DNA from: Candidatus Margulisiibacteriota bacterium
Lineage (GTDB): Bacteria > Margulisbacteria > WOR-1 > XYC2-FULL-46-14 > JAHJBW01
Length of the DNA: 21,490 nt
Assembly (NCBI GenBank): GCA_018813405.1
Contig: JAHJBW010000004.1
Span: 1-21,490 of the forward strand
Reading direction: 5' to 3'
Shown: positions 13,516-19,091 of the stretch, one piece after another
Layout of the letters: each line of letters starts with the position of its first letter
Position numbering within the stretch: position 1 is the stretch's first letter
Notes under the pieces: model-generated
The model's input: the letters and a program-made list of their open reading frames with translations, nothing else
Told to the model about the DNA's origin: nothing
Databases searched by the model: none
Made by a program: the position numbers and the translations under genes

Positions 13516-13597
13516 TGCCGCGGGGGAGAGTCGAACTCCCACGGTGTTACCCACACGAACCTGAATCGTGCGCGTCTGCCATTTCCGCCACCGCGGC
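13516..13597 (-). tRNA. tRNA-Leu (CAG)
   Basis: A class II tRNA: acceptor GCCGCGG/CCGCGGC, D-stem GCG/CGC, anticodon stem CACGA/TCGTG with loop TTCAGGT (anticodon CAG), a long variable arm (GTGGGTAACACCG region) and T-loop TTCGACT. The discriminator is A, and CCA is not encoded. It lies 11 nt downstream of tRNA-Leu(CAA), certainly in one precursor. Confidence 0.96.
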
Positions 13598-13608
13598 GCA
13601 ATTACTAA

Positions 13609-13692
13609 TGCCGAAGGTGGGAATTGAACCCACACGCCCGTGAAGGCTCACGATTTTGAGTCGTGCGCGTCTGCCAGTTCCGCCACTTCGGC
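13609..13692 (-). tRNA. tRNA-Leu (CAA)
   Basis: A class II tRNA: acceptor GCCGAAG/CTTCGGC, anticodon stem CACGA/TCGTG with loop CTCAAAA (anticodon CAA), a long variable arm (GAGCCTTCACGGGCG region) and T-stem GTGGG/CCCAC with TTCAATT. CCA is not encoded. The accA reading frame continues into this gene for 45 nt and stops in its anticodon arm. Confidence 0.96.
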
Positions 13693-14661
13693 AAAGATAC
13701 CCATTTTTCTATATTTGTTATAGCGATCAGCTATTAATTCTCGGGGAGATAGTTTCAGTAGACCATCAAGATTCTTAATTATAGCATGTTTAATAAAGTT
13801 TGCAGCCTTTTCCGGGTCATTGTGCGCGCCGCCCACCGGTTCTTTTATTATTTCGTCTATCACTCCAAGGGCCAAAAGGTCTTTGGCCGATATTTTCATG
13901 GCCTCGGCCGCCTGCTGGGCGCGCGAGGAGTCCCTGAAAAGAATGGAAGCACAGCCCTCGGGCGAGATGACAGAATAGATTGAATACTCGAGCATCAGCA
14001 CTTTGTTGCCCATGCCAATGCCAAGCGCGCCGCCGGATCCGCCCTCGCCGGTTATGATTGAAATGAAAGGCACGGTGAGGTTGGCCATCTCCCTCAAGTT
14101 CTTGGCAACGGCTTCGGCCTGTCCGCGTTCTTCGGCCCCTATACCAGGGTAAGCCCCCGGCGTGTCTATAAAGCTTATAATGGGTTTGTTGAAACGTTCG
14201 GCAATGCGCATCAGGCGAAGGGCTTTACGGTAGCCTTCGGGGTGGGCCATGCCGAAATTGCGTTCGATGTTCTCTTTGGTGGACTTGCCTTTTTGCTGGC
14301 CGACAACTACCACAGATCTGCCTTCAAACTGTGCGATGCCGCCAACCATGGCTTTGTCGTCGCCAAAGTTGCGGTCGCCGTGCAGTTCGACAAAATCACT
14401 GCAAATAAGGCCAATATAGTCCAGGGTGGTGGGCCGGCTGATATGACGCGCTACCTGTACCACCTGCATAATGGATATCTTTGAGAATATGTCCCTCCTC
14501 AGTGTCTCGATGCGCTTTTCGAGCATCTTGATCTCTTCTGACAGGTCCATTTGAGAAGATTCCGAGACCTTGCGCAGTTCTTCTATCTTTTTGTAAAGCT
14601 CCATCAGAGGCTTTTCGAAATTGAACAGGTTTTTGGTTTTTTGTTCTTCTTTTTGTGTCAT
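13648..14661 (-). CDS. accA: Acetyl-CoA carboxylase carboxyltransferase subunit alpha
   Basis: AccA and AccD form the carboxyltransferase that makes malonyl-CoA for fatty acid synthesis. The protein has the N-terminal helical region (14-60), then HGDRNFGDDKAMVGG, FGMAHPEGYRKALRLMR, the SFIDTPGAYPG loop, EGGSGGALGIG and SVISPEGCASIL. The natural family end is near LSPRELIADRYNKYRKMG (about residue 320). The frame then runs straight into tRNA-Leu(CAA), adding AEVAELADAHDSKS before a TGA inside the tRNA. No stop occurs earlier, so the 337-residue product is what the DNA specifies. The start overlaps the accD stop by 1 nt (TAATG). Confidence 0.95.
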   Translation of the reverse strand: MTQKEEQKTKNLFNFEKPLMELYKKIEELRKVSESSQMDLSEEIKMLEKRIETLRRDIFSKISIMQVVQVARHISRPTTLDYIGLICSDFVELHGDRNFGDDKAMVGGIAQFEGRSVVVVGQQKGKSTKENIERNFGMAHPEGYRKALRLMRIAERFNKPIISFIDTPGAYPGIGAEERGQAEAVAKNLREMANLTVPFISIITGEGGSGGALGIGMGNKVLMLEYSIYSVISPEGCASILFRDSSRAQQAAEAMKISAKDLLALGVIDEIIKEPVGGAHNDPEKAANFIKHAIIKNLDGLLKLSPRELIADRYNKYRKMGIFAEVAELADAHDSKS

Positions 14662-15527
14662 TAGTTGCTAAAGAACTTTAAAAGCTTTACAAGAGTCGCT
14701 TTCAGTTCGTTCCTGGAACAAACAATGTCGACCATTCCGTGGTCCTTAAGGTATTCCGACCTTTGGAAGCCGGGCGGCAGTTTTTGCCGAATGGTCTGTT
14801 CTATGACCCTGGGCCCGGCAAAACAAATAAGCGCCCCGGGTTCGGCTATATTGATATCTCCCAGCATGGCGTAGCTGGCGGAAGTGCCCCCCGTGGTAGG
14901 GTCGGTAATGATGCTAATATATGGTATGCCGTTCAGCCTTAACCTGCCAAGGGCTTCCGATGTCTTTGCCATTTGCATAAGGGACATTATTCCTTCCTGC
15001 ATCCTGGCCCCGCCCGAGGTGGAAAAGATAATAACGGGCTGTTTAGACTCTACCGCGTGTTCTATCATACGCGTTATCTTTTCTCCCACCACCGACCCCA
15101 TACTGCCGCCCATAAAGGAAAAGTCCATAATGCCCATCTTAACGGGCATTTTTTCAATGGTCCCTTCCCCGGTGATGACCGCGTCATTTAGCCCGGACTT
15201 GGCTATAGCTTCGGTCAACCTTTTGGCGTAAGGCTTTGAGTCGGTGAAGTCCAGGAAATCTTTGGACCTTATATATTGATCGAATTCTTTGAAGCTGTTT
15301 TCATCCAGGGTCATTTCAATTCTTTCTTTGGCAGACAGCTTGAAATGATAGCCGCATTTAGGGCAGATCTTATAATTTTCCTTTAAGTCCTTGGAAAAAA
15401 TGGCGGCGTTGCACTTGTAGCATTTTACCCAAAGATTGCCCGGAACGTCCAGGCGTTCGATCTTGTAGTCTGATTCTTTTTCTTTTTTGCGCTTGCTGAA
15501 CCACTCGTGGATAGAGATTTTTGCCAT
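14661..15527 (-). CDS. accD: Acetyl-CoA carboxylase carboxyltransferase subunit beta
   Basis: The 288-residue beta subunit has the N-terminal zinc ribbon CxxC...CxxC (Cys36, Cys39, Cys55, Cys58) that binds mRNA/DNA and stabilises the enzyme. The crotonase-like core follows, with KMPVKMGIMDFSFMGGSMGS, STSGGARMQEG, YISIITDPTTGGTSASYAML and ICFAGPRVIEQT. AAGGA lies 6-7 nt before the ATG. It is translationally coupled to accA. The divergent rpsT promoter region lies upstream, with 126 nt between the two start codons. Confidence 0.98.
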   Translation of the reverse strand: MAKISIHEWFSKRKKEKESDYKIERLDVPGNLWVKCYKCNAAIFSKDLKENYKICPKCGYHFKLSAKERIEMTLDENSFKEFDQYIRSKDFLDFTDSKPYAKRLTEAIAKSGLNDAVITGEGTIEKMPVKMGIMDFSFMGGSMGSVVGEKITRMIEHAVESKQPVIIFSTSGGARMQEGIMSLMQMAKTSEALGRLRLNGIPYISIITDPTTGGTSASYAMLGDINIAEPGALICFAGPRVIEQTIRQKLPPGFQRSEYLKDHGMVDIVCSRNELKATLVKLLKFFSN

Positions 15528-15569
15528 ATTGATCCTTGAATATTATTTTGTGCGGATACCAAGCATATC

Positions 15570-15599
15570 TTGCATAAGACCATGAAAGTATGGTAAAAT
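15570..15599 (+). promoter_or_regulatory. Candidate promoter of rpsT-ispE
   Basis: TTGCAT (15570-15575) and TAAAAT (15594-15599) are 18 nt apart, and TGG precedes the -10 as an extended element. A small inverted repeat, ACCAT-6 nt-ATGGT (15579-15594), fills the spacer and could bind a regulator. A second AT-rich box (TATAGT/TATAAA) lies near 15604-15612. The leader to rpsT would be about 45-50 nt. Confidence 0.5.
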
Positions 15600-15653
15600 T
15601 ATTATAGTATAAAGCATTTTAAGGTGTCAAGCGAAAAATCTACGGAGGTAAGC

Positions 15654-15890
15654 ATGGCTAACACAAAATCGTCAAAGAAGAGAATATTAACCTCGTTGCG
15701 CGACCAGCAAAAGAACCACTGGTACAAAGCGCGCATGAAAAGACTGTTAAAAGCCGCCGCTACCAGCAAAGACTCGATAAAGATCAGGGAAGCCATATCT
15801 CTTATCGACAAGGCTGCCTCCAAGAATGTCGTTTCCAAGAACAAGGCCTCCAGGAAGAAATCCCAGTTAATGAGGCTTGTCGCGGCTTAA
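15654..15890 (+). CDS. rpsT: 30S ribosomal protein S20
   Basis: S20 binds 16S rRNA early in 30S assembly. The 78-residue, strongly basic protein starts MANTKSSKKRILTSLRDQQK and has the usual helical Ala/Lys-rich pattern ending AASKNVVSKNKASRKKSQLM. GGAGG lies 5 nt before the ATG at 15654. The frame is open 10 codons further upstream, but that extension is not part of the family and precedes the ribosome-binding site. ispE begins with the base after the stop codon. Confidence 0.97.
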   Translation: MANTKSSKKRILTSLRDQQKNHWYKARMKRLLKAAATSKDSIKIREAISLIDKAASKNVVSKNKASRKKSQLMRLVAA

Positions 15891-16739
15891 ATGGTCCTGA
15901 GCCTTAAAACTGCCGCCAAGTTAAACCTTAGCTTGCAAGTAGTAGGCAAGCGCCCCGATGGATACCACGAGATCGACTCTGTCATGCAATCTATTTCCCT
16001 TTACGACCTGGTAAAGCTTGAAGAGAGCAAAAAGGGAATTATTATATCTTCCAACATGCTTGGCCTACCGACAGACCGCAAAAACACCGCTTACAGGGCG
16101 GCGGAGGTGTTTTTCGAGAGGGTGGGGATAGACTCAGGAGCAAAGATATTTATCGAAAAACATATACCAATAGCGGCCGGGCTTGCCGGCGGGTCTGCGG
16201 ATGCCGCGGCGGTGCTGATCGGTCTCAATATGCTGTTCAGTGCGGGATTGAGCGAATCGGATATTGCGCGGCTGGCCGCTGACGTGGGGTCTGATGTTGC
16301 CTTTTGCGCGGTAGGCGGTACCTGCCGATGCAGGGGGAGGGGTGAACTGGTAGAAAAGATATCCTCCTTGCCAAAGACACACTGCGTTCTGGTAGCGCCC
16401 GGCATACATATTTCCAGCAAGTGGGTCTATGATAATTTTGACCTTGAGTGGCTTATGGAGCACAGGATGGTTGGCGCTCACCGGCTTCAAACCGGGATCG
16501 ATATTTTTAATGATCTGGAAAAGGTAGTGCTGTCAAAATATTCTGAGGTAGGGAGGATCAAGAAGCGGTTGATCGACCTGGGCTGTTTGGTCTCTCTTAT
16601 GTCGGGCTCGGGCTCGTCGGTCTTTGGGATCACAGCGGACAGGAAGACGGCGGAAAACACGGTTTCTGCGCTGCTAAAGGAGTTTCCCCAGACCTGGTTG
16701 CTTGAAACAGTTGAAGAAGGGGTCGTTCCTCAAGTATAA
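15891..16739 (+). CDS. ispE: 4-diphosphocytidyl-2-C-methyl-D-erythritol kinase IspE
   Basis: IspE phosphorylates CDP-methylerythritol in the MEP (non-mevalonate) isoprenoid pathway. The 282 residues show the GHMP-kinase motifs in order: AAKLNLSLQVVGKRPDGYHE (8-27), PIAAGLAGGSADAAAVL ATP loop (about 90-106), DVGSDVAFCAVGG, NDLE and the C-terminal SGSGSSVFGI. The length is typical. The ATG directly follows the rpsT TAA, so it is co-transcribed and probably coupled. Confidence 0.97.
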   Translation: MVLSLKTAAKLNLSLQVVGKRPDGYHEIDSVMQSISLYDLVKLEESKKGIIISSNMLGLPTDRKNTAYRAAEVFFERVGIDSGAKIFIEKHIPIAAGLAGGSADAAAVLIGLNMLFSAGLSESDIARLAADVGSDVAFCAVGGTCRCRGRGELVEKISSLPKTHCVLVAPGIHISSKWVYDNFDLEWLMEHRMVGAHRLQTGIDIFNDLEKVVLSKYSEVGRIKKRLIDLGCLVSLMSGSGSSVFGITADRKTAENTVSALLKEFPQTWLLETVEEGVVPQV

Positions 16740-16771
16740 TAAAAGTTCATGCGCCCGGTGGAAGCCAAAGT

Positions 16772-16845
16772 GCGCCCGTAGCTCAGCTGGATAGAGCGTC
16801 TGTCTACGAAACAGAAGGTCAGGTGTTCGAATCACCTCGGGCGCA
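16772..16845 (+). tRNA. tRNA-Arg (ACG)
   Basis: The cloverleaf has acceptor GCGCCCG/CGGGCGC, D-stem GCTC/GAGC, anticodon stem TCTGT/ACAGA with loop CTACGAA (anticodon ACG, read as ICG after TadA editing) and T-loop TTCGAAT. CCA is not encoded. The flanks GCCAAAGT (16764-16771) and ACTTTGGC (16845-16852) are complementary and would extend the acceptor stem by about eight pairs in the precursor. Confidence 0.97.
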
Positions 16846-16881
16846 CTTTGGCAAAACAGCCCGAGCGTCTGTCGGAGTTTA

Positions 16882-16920
16882 TCCGCCGAAGTCCCGAGCT
16901 TGGCGAGGGACGCAGGCGGA
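16882..16920. repeat. Palindromic element 1 in the tRNA-Arg remnant
   Basis: Outer arms TCCGCC/GGCGGA and inner arms GTCCC/GGGAC enclose GAGCTTGGCGA. On the reverse strand it begins TCCGCCTGCG and ends CTTCGGCGGA. These are nearly the same ends as the second element, with a different core. The inner core matches the palindrome in murF. Confidence 0.7.
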
Positions 16921-16935
16921 GAACAGAAGGTCAGG

Positions 16936-16969
16936 TGTCCGCCTGCGCCTTTGGTGGCTTTGGCGGACA
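16936..16969. repeat. Palindromic element 2 in the tRNA-Arg remnant
   Basis: TGTCCGCC and GGCGGACA are perfect 8-bp arms around an 18-nt core (TGCGCCTTTGGTGGCTTT). CAGG occurs on both sides of the core palindrome (16932-16935 and 16968-16971), which may be a short duplication. It sits just before the T-loop TTCGAATC of the tRNA remnant. Confidence 0.7.
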
Positions 16970-17004
16970 GGTTCGAATCACCTCGGGCGCGTGTAATAAT
17001 ATGA

Positions 17005-17010
17005 TATAAT
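17005..17010 (+). promoter_or_regulatory. -10 box upstream of tRNA-Lys
   Basis: A perfect TATAAT within an AT-rich stretch (16993-17018) lies 12 nt before the tRNA 5' end. No good -35 box is seen at 16-18 nt upstream, where the tRNA remnant lies. It probably drives tRNA-Lys, tRNA-Asp and perhaps the GIY-YIG gene. Confidence 0.45.
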
Positions 17011-17022
17011 AAATATGCATTG

Positions 17023-17098
17023 GACCGGCTAGCTCAGGTGGTAGAGCATCTGCCTTTTAAGCAGAGGGTCCTGGGTTCGAGTCCCAGGCCGGTCACCA
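17023..17098 (+). tRNA. tRNA-Lys (TTT) with encoded CCA
   Basis: The cloverleaf has acceptor GACCGGC/GCCGGTC, D-stem GCTC/GAGC, anticodon stem TCTGC/GCAGA with loop CTTTTAA (anticodon TTT), T-stem CTGGG/CCCAG with TTCGAGT and discriminator A. The CCA at 17096-17098 is encoded, unlike in the Arg, Leu, Gly and Cys genes here, and is at the same time the first three bases of the 56-bp repeat that follows. Confidence 0.97.
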
Positions 17099-17151
17099 TC
17101 CTACGCCCTCGGTCGCCACAGGCGACCTCGTGGCTTCGGATGGTGAACCAA
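17093..17151. repeat. 56-bp palindromic repeat, copy 1 (3' end of tRNA-Lys)
   Basis: The repeat unit 17096-17151 is matched by 17237-17292 at 55 of 56 positions. It is a palindrome: TCACCATCC (17093-17101) with GGATGGTGA (17138-17146), and an inner GGTCGCC-ACA-GGCGACC hairpin (17111-17127). The outer arm pairs with the tRNA 3' end, and the right flank continues ACC opposite the tRNA GGT. Confidence 0.9.
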
Positions 17152-17160
17152 ATAATGGAT

Positions 17161-17239
17161 GGACCCGTAGTGTAGCCTGGTTTAACACGCCTGCCTGTCA
17201 CGCAGGAGATCGAGGGTTCAAATCCCTTCGGGTCCGCCA
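17161..17239 (+). tRNA. tRNA-Asp (GTC) with encoded CCA
   Basis: The cloverleaf has acceptor GGACCCG/CGGGTCC, D-stem GTGT/ACAC, anticodon stem CCTGC/GCAGG with loop CTGTCAC (anticodon GTC), T-stem GAGGG/CCCTT (ending in one G-T pair) with TTCAAAT and discriminator G. CCA at 17237-17239 is encoded and coincides with the start of the second 56-bp repeat. It lies about 10 nt after the first repeat copy. Confidence 0.96.
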
Positions 17240-17292
17240 TCCTTCGCCCTCGGTCGCCACAGGCGACCTCGTGGCTTCGGATGGTGAACCAA
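17237..17292. repeat. 56-bp palindromic repeat, copy 2 (3' end of tRNA-Asp)
   Basis: It differs from copy 1 by one base (T for A at the seventh position). Arms CCATCC/GGATGG and the same GGTCGCC-ACA-GGCGACC inner hairpin are present. Here the outermost bases pair less well with the tRNA end than in copy 1. It ends 7 nt before the GIY-YIG start codon. Confidence 0.9.
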
Positions 17293-17299
17293 GCTTCAG

Positions 17300-17563
17300 A
17301 TGAAAGAAAAATATTTCGTTTATATATTAAGAAGCATCAACAACCCCACAAAGTCGTATATTGGATTCACAAGAGATATAAAGCGCAGACTTCAGGAGCA
17401 TAACGATTGCACGCAAATATATACGAAAAGATATGCGCCTTGGGAACTAGAGACTTGTGTGGTTTTCTCCCAAATGAATAAAGCACTTGCCTTTGAAAAA
17501 TATCTCCTTTTCCTGAAGTTCACGAGGGTACCCGAAATGTGCACATCAGGGCGTGGGCACTAA
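17300..17563 (+). CDS. Small GIY-YIG nuclease-domain protein
   Basis: The 87-residue protein begins with the GIY-YIG signature: YFVYILRS (VYI), then KSYIGFT (YIG) at about 19-24. DIKRRLQEHN follows with the catalytic Arg and His region, and a later AFEKYL carries the expected Glu. Small single-domain members (YhbQ/UPF0213-like) are about 80-100 residues and usually end with a basic SGRxFxKK-type tail. Here the tail after FEKYL reads LFLKFTRVPEMCTSGRGH and does not match, so the 3' end may be frameshifted or degenerate. No Shine-Dalgarno sequence is present. It sits 7 nt after the palindromic repeat at tRNA-Asp. Function unknown. Confidence 0.75.
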   Translation: MKEKYFVYILRSINNPTKSYIGFTRDIKRRLQEHNDCTQIYTKRYAPWELETCVVFSQMNKALAFEKYLLFLKFTRVPEMCTSGRGH

Positions 17564-17652
17564 TTGAAAGTAATTTCCTTCCCGATCTGCCGCTAGCCCG
17601 GAAGTTCCTGCGTTACTTTAAAATATTGCGAGAGATCTAGCGCCAATATAAC

Positions 17653-17680
17653 TTGACAAAAGATAGATACGGATTATAAT
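17653..17680 (+). promoter_or_regulatory. Consensus sigma-70 type promoter for the iron-sulfur/HD operon
   Basis: TTGACA (17653-17658) and TATAAT (17675-17680) are both perfect, with a 16-nt spacer. Transcription would start near 17687, giving a leader of about 25 nt that carries AGGAGG (17702-17707) 5 nt before the ATG at 17713. This is the best promoter in the window and points to high, housekeeping-type expression. Confidence 0.85.
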
Positions 17681-17712
17681 AAGCATAAATCATACCTATT
17701 TAGGAGGCTTCA

Positions 17713-18432
17713 ATGAAAAGAAAGATTATCAAGATCGACGAGAGCAAATGCAACGGCTGTGGGGAATGCGTGCCCAACTGTGCCGAGGGGGCATTGCAAA
17801 TAGTCAACGGTAAGGCAAAACTGGTATCAGATGTTTATTGCGATGGGCTGGGAGCCTGCCTGGGACATTGCCCGATGGATGCCATTGCCATTGAGGAGAG
17901 GGAGGCAGATGAATTTGATGAGGAGAAGGTGAAGGAGCATCTTAAAGAAGAAAACAATGAAGCCCCGCTGGCTTGCGGTTGTCCGGGGACAATGGTGCAG
18001 AAGTTTTCTCATGCTGAGTCCGGGGACGAGTCCGGGAGGCGGGAATCTCAATTGAGGCAATGGCCGATTCAACTTCATTTAGTGCCGCCCAATGCCCCAT
18101 ACTTTAAAAATTCCGATGTCTTGCTGGCGGCGGATTGCACGGCGTTTTCGGTCGGAGATTTCCACAAAGACTATTTAAAAGGCAAAAGCCTGGCCATTGC
18201 CTGCCCGAAGCTGGATAATGAGAGGGAATCGTATATTGAAAAACTGACCGCCATGATAGATGAGGTTGGGATAAACACCCTGACGGTAATGATAATGGAG
18301 GTTCCATGTTGTTCCGGCCTGCTTGGCATAGCGAAAGAAGCTGCGGCCAGGGCCAGCCGAAAGATACCCATAAAATCGATCACCATAAGCCTGCGGGGTG
18401 AAAAGATGGACGAAAGCTGGGTGAGTGTGTAA
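17713..18432 (+). CDS. Ferredoxin-domain iron-sulfur protein of unknown function
   Basis: The 239 residues start with a ferredoxin-like domain. Cys13, 16, 19 and 23 form a complete CxxCxxCxxxC set. A second set has Cys43, Cys49 and Cys53 (CDGLGACLGHCP) with Leu46 where a fourth ligand would normally be. After an acidic linker come CGCPG (about 88-92), a variable stretch encoded partly by a 12-bp tandem repeat (18016-18039), and a conserved C-terminal domain (SQLRQWPIQLHLVPPNAPYF, LLAADCTAFSVGDFH, LAIACPKLDN, VPCCSGL). The extra cysteines suggest redox or metal handling. I know this as a family of uncharacterised 4Fe-4S proteins from anaerobes. It is coupled to the HD gene by TAATG. Confidence 0.85.
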   Translation: MKRKIIKIDESKCNGCGECVPNCAEGALQIVNGKAKLVSDVYCDGLGACLGHCPMDAIAIEEREADEFDEEKVKEHLKEENNEAPLACGCPGTMVQKFSHAESGDESGRRESQLRQWPIQLHLVPPNAPYFKNSDVLLAADCTAFSVGDFHKDYLKGKSLAIACPKLDNERESYIEKLTAMIDEVGINTLTVMIMEVPCCSGLLGIAKEAAARASRKIPIKSITISLRGEKMDESWVSV

Positions 18433-18908
18433 TGAAAGCAAAATTACTGGGATCTATGAGCAAGTATTTTGGGGAGGACAAAAAAAGGATCGATCACGCA
18501 CGAAAGGTTTTAGCTTATGCCGAACAGATAATGGAGCAAGAGGGTGGGGACAGAGAGGTTGTTGTGGCAGCGGCGATATTACATGATATTGGCATTCAAG
18601 CTGCGGAAAAAAAGTACAACTCCACTGCCGGCAAATACCAACAAATTGAAGGTCCGCCCATTGCCGAAGAGATCTTGCGGCAATATTCTTTTCCAAGGGA
18701 AAAAATAAGCGAGGTCCTGCAGATAATAGGGCATCACCATTCAGGTGGAATTTATTCCATTAATTTTGAGATACTTTGGGATGCAGACTGGCTGGTGAAT
18801 CTGCCGGAAGAGATAGATCTAAAAGACAAAGTAAGGCTGAAGAAATTTGTTGACAAGATATTTAAGACACCGACCGGTAAAATGATGGCTGCAGAGATGT
18901 ATTTGTGA
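18432..18908 (+). CDS. HD-domain phosphohydrolase-like protein
   Basis: The 158-residue protein carries the HD signature: His22 in DHARKVLAYAE, the AAILHDIG doublet at about 47-54, a GHHHS motif near 97-101 and a final Asp in ILWDADWLVNLPEE. These are the metal ligands of HD hydrolases, so the site looks intact. Length and order fit a stand-alone HD protein; the substrate (nucleotide or other phosphoester) cannot be told. The start overlaps the stop of the iron-sulfur gene (TAATG), so the two are made together and may work in one process. Confidence 0.85.
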   Translation: MKAKLLGSMSKYFGEDKKRIDHARKVLAYAEQIMEQEGGDREVVVAAAILHDIGIQAAEKKYNSTAGKYQQIEGPPIAEEILRQYSFPREKISEVLQIIGHHHSGGIYSINFEILWDADWLVNLPEEIDLKDKVRLKKFVDKIFKTPTGKMMAAEMYL

Positions 18909-19025
18909 GGATATCTGGAAATCAGGGAAGCTGGGACTGGGATTGGGATATCAGGGAATCCGGGCTCCCGAATATCCAGATCTCCAGATATCCCAGTCCC
19001 TAATCTCCTGATCCCCGGATATTTG
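18909..19025. repeat. Degenerate GGGAT/ATCCC intergenic inverted repeat
   Basis: The gap after the HD gene is built from variants of GGGATATCAGG and their complements. Perfect pairs include GGGACTGGGAT (18933-18943) with ATCCCAGTCCC (18990-19000), and GGATATCTGG (18909-18918) with CCAGATATCC (18984-18993). The pairs overlap, so several alternative hairpins are possible. It may terminate the upstream transcript, but no T-run follows. The regularity is too poor for a CRISPR array and no reading frame covers it. Confidence 0.75.
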
Positions 19026-19035
19026 TAATCCCCGA

Positions 19036-19064
19036 TTGACTAATCATCACCCCTCTAATATCAT
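19036..19064 (+). promoter_or_regulatory. Candidate promoter for the sensor kinase operon
   Basis: TTGACT (19036-19041) and TATCAT (19059-19064), each one mismatch from consensus, are spaced by 17 nt. The predicted start near 19071 leaves about 20 nt to the ATG at 19092, without a clear Shine-Dalgarno sequence. Confidence 0.6.
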
Positions 19065-19091
19065 GTAGCCAAAGCAATATACTTGGCCGAT

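Larger units (their letters stand above)
16863..16990 (+). pseudogene. Broken tRNA-Arg copy interrupted by two palindromes
   Basis: Three blocks match the intact tRNA-Arg(ACG) in order: GAGCGTCTGTC (16863-16873), AACAGAAGGTCAGGTGT (16922-16938) and TTCGAATCACCTCGGGCGC (16972-16990). Between them lie two palindromic elements (16882-16920 and 16936-16969). The acceptor 5' strand, D-stem 5' half and anticodon are missing, so it cannot make a tRNA. It starts 18 nt after the intact gene, which suggests a local 3' duplication followed or accompanied by element insertion. Confidence 0.8.

Noticed and set aside
16863..16990. Functional split or intron-bearing tRNA-Arg
   Set aside because: The acceptor 5' strand, the D-arm 5' half and the anticodon are absent, so splicing out the palindromes would not give a cloverleaf.
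17034..17240. Minus-strand open frame across tRNA-Lys and tRNA-Asp (GLEPRTLCLKGRCSTT)
   Set aside because: It is the typical antisense translation of tRNA genes and the repeat between them, not a protein.
18016..18039. Palindromic element inside the iron-sulfur protein gene
   Set aside because: The GAGTCCGGG copies are direct, not inverted, and lack the shared halves of the tRNA-linked family. It looks like a simple 12-bp tandem duplication in a variable linker.
18909..19025. Possible CRISPR array
   Set aside because: The repeated words vary in length and sequence, are inverted rather than direct, and have no regular spacers. No cas gene is nearby.
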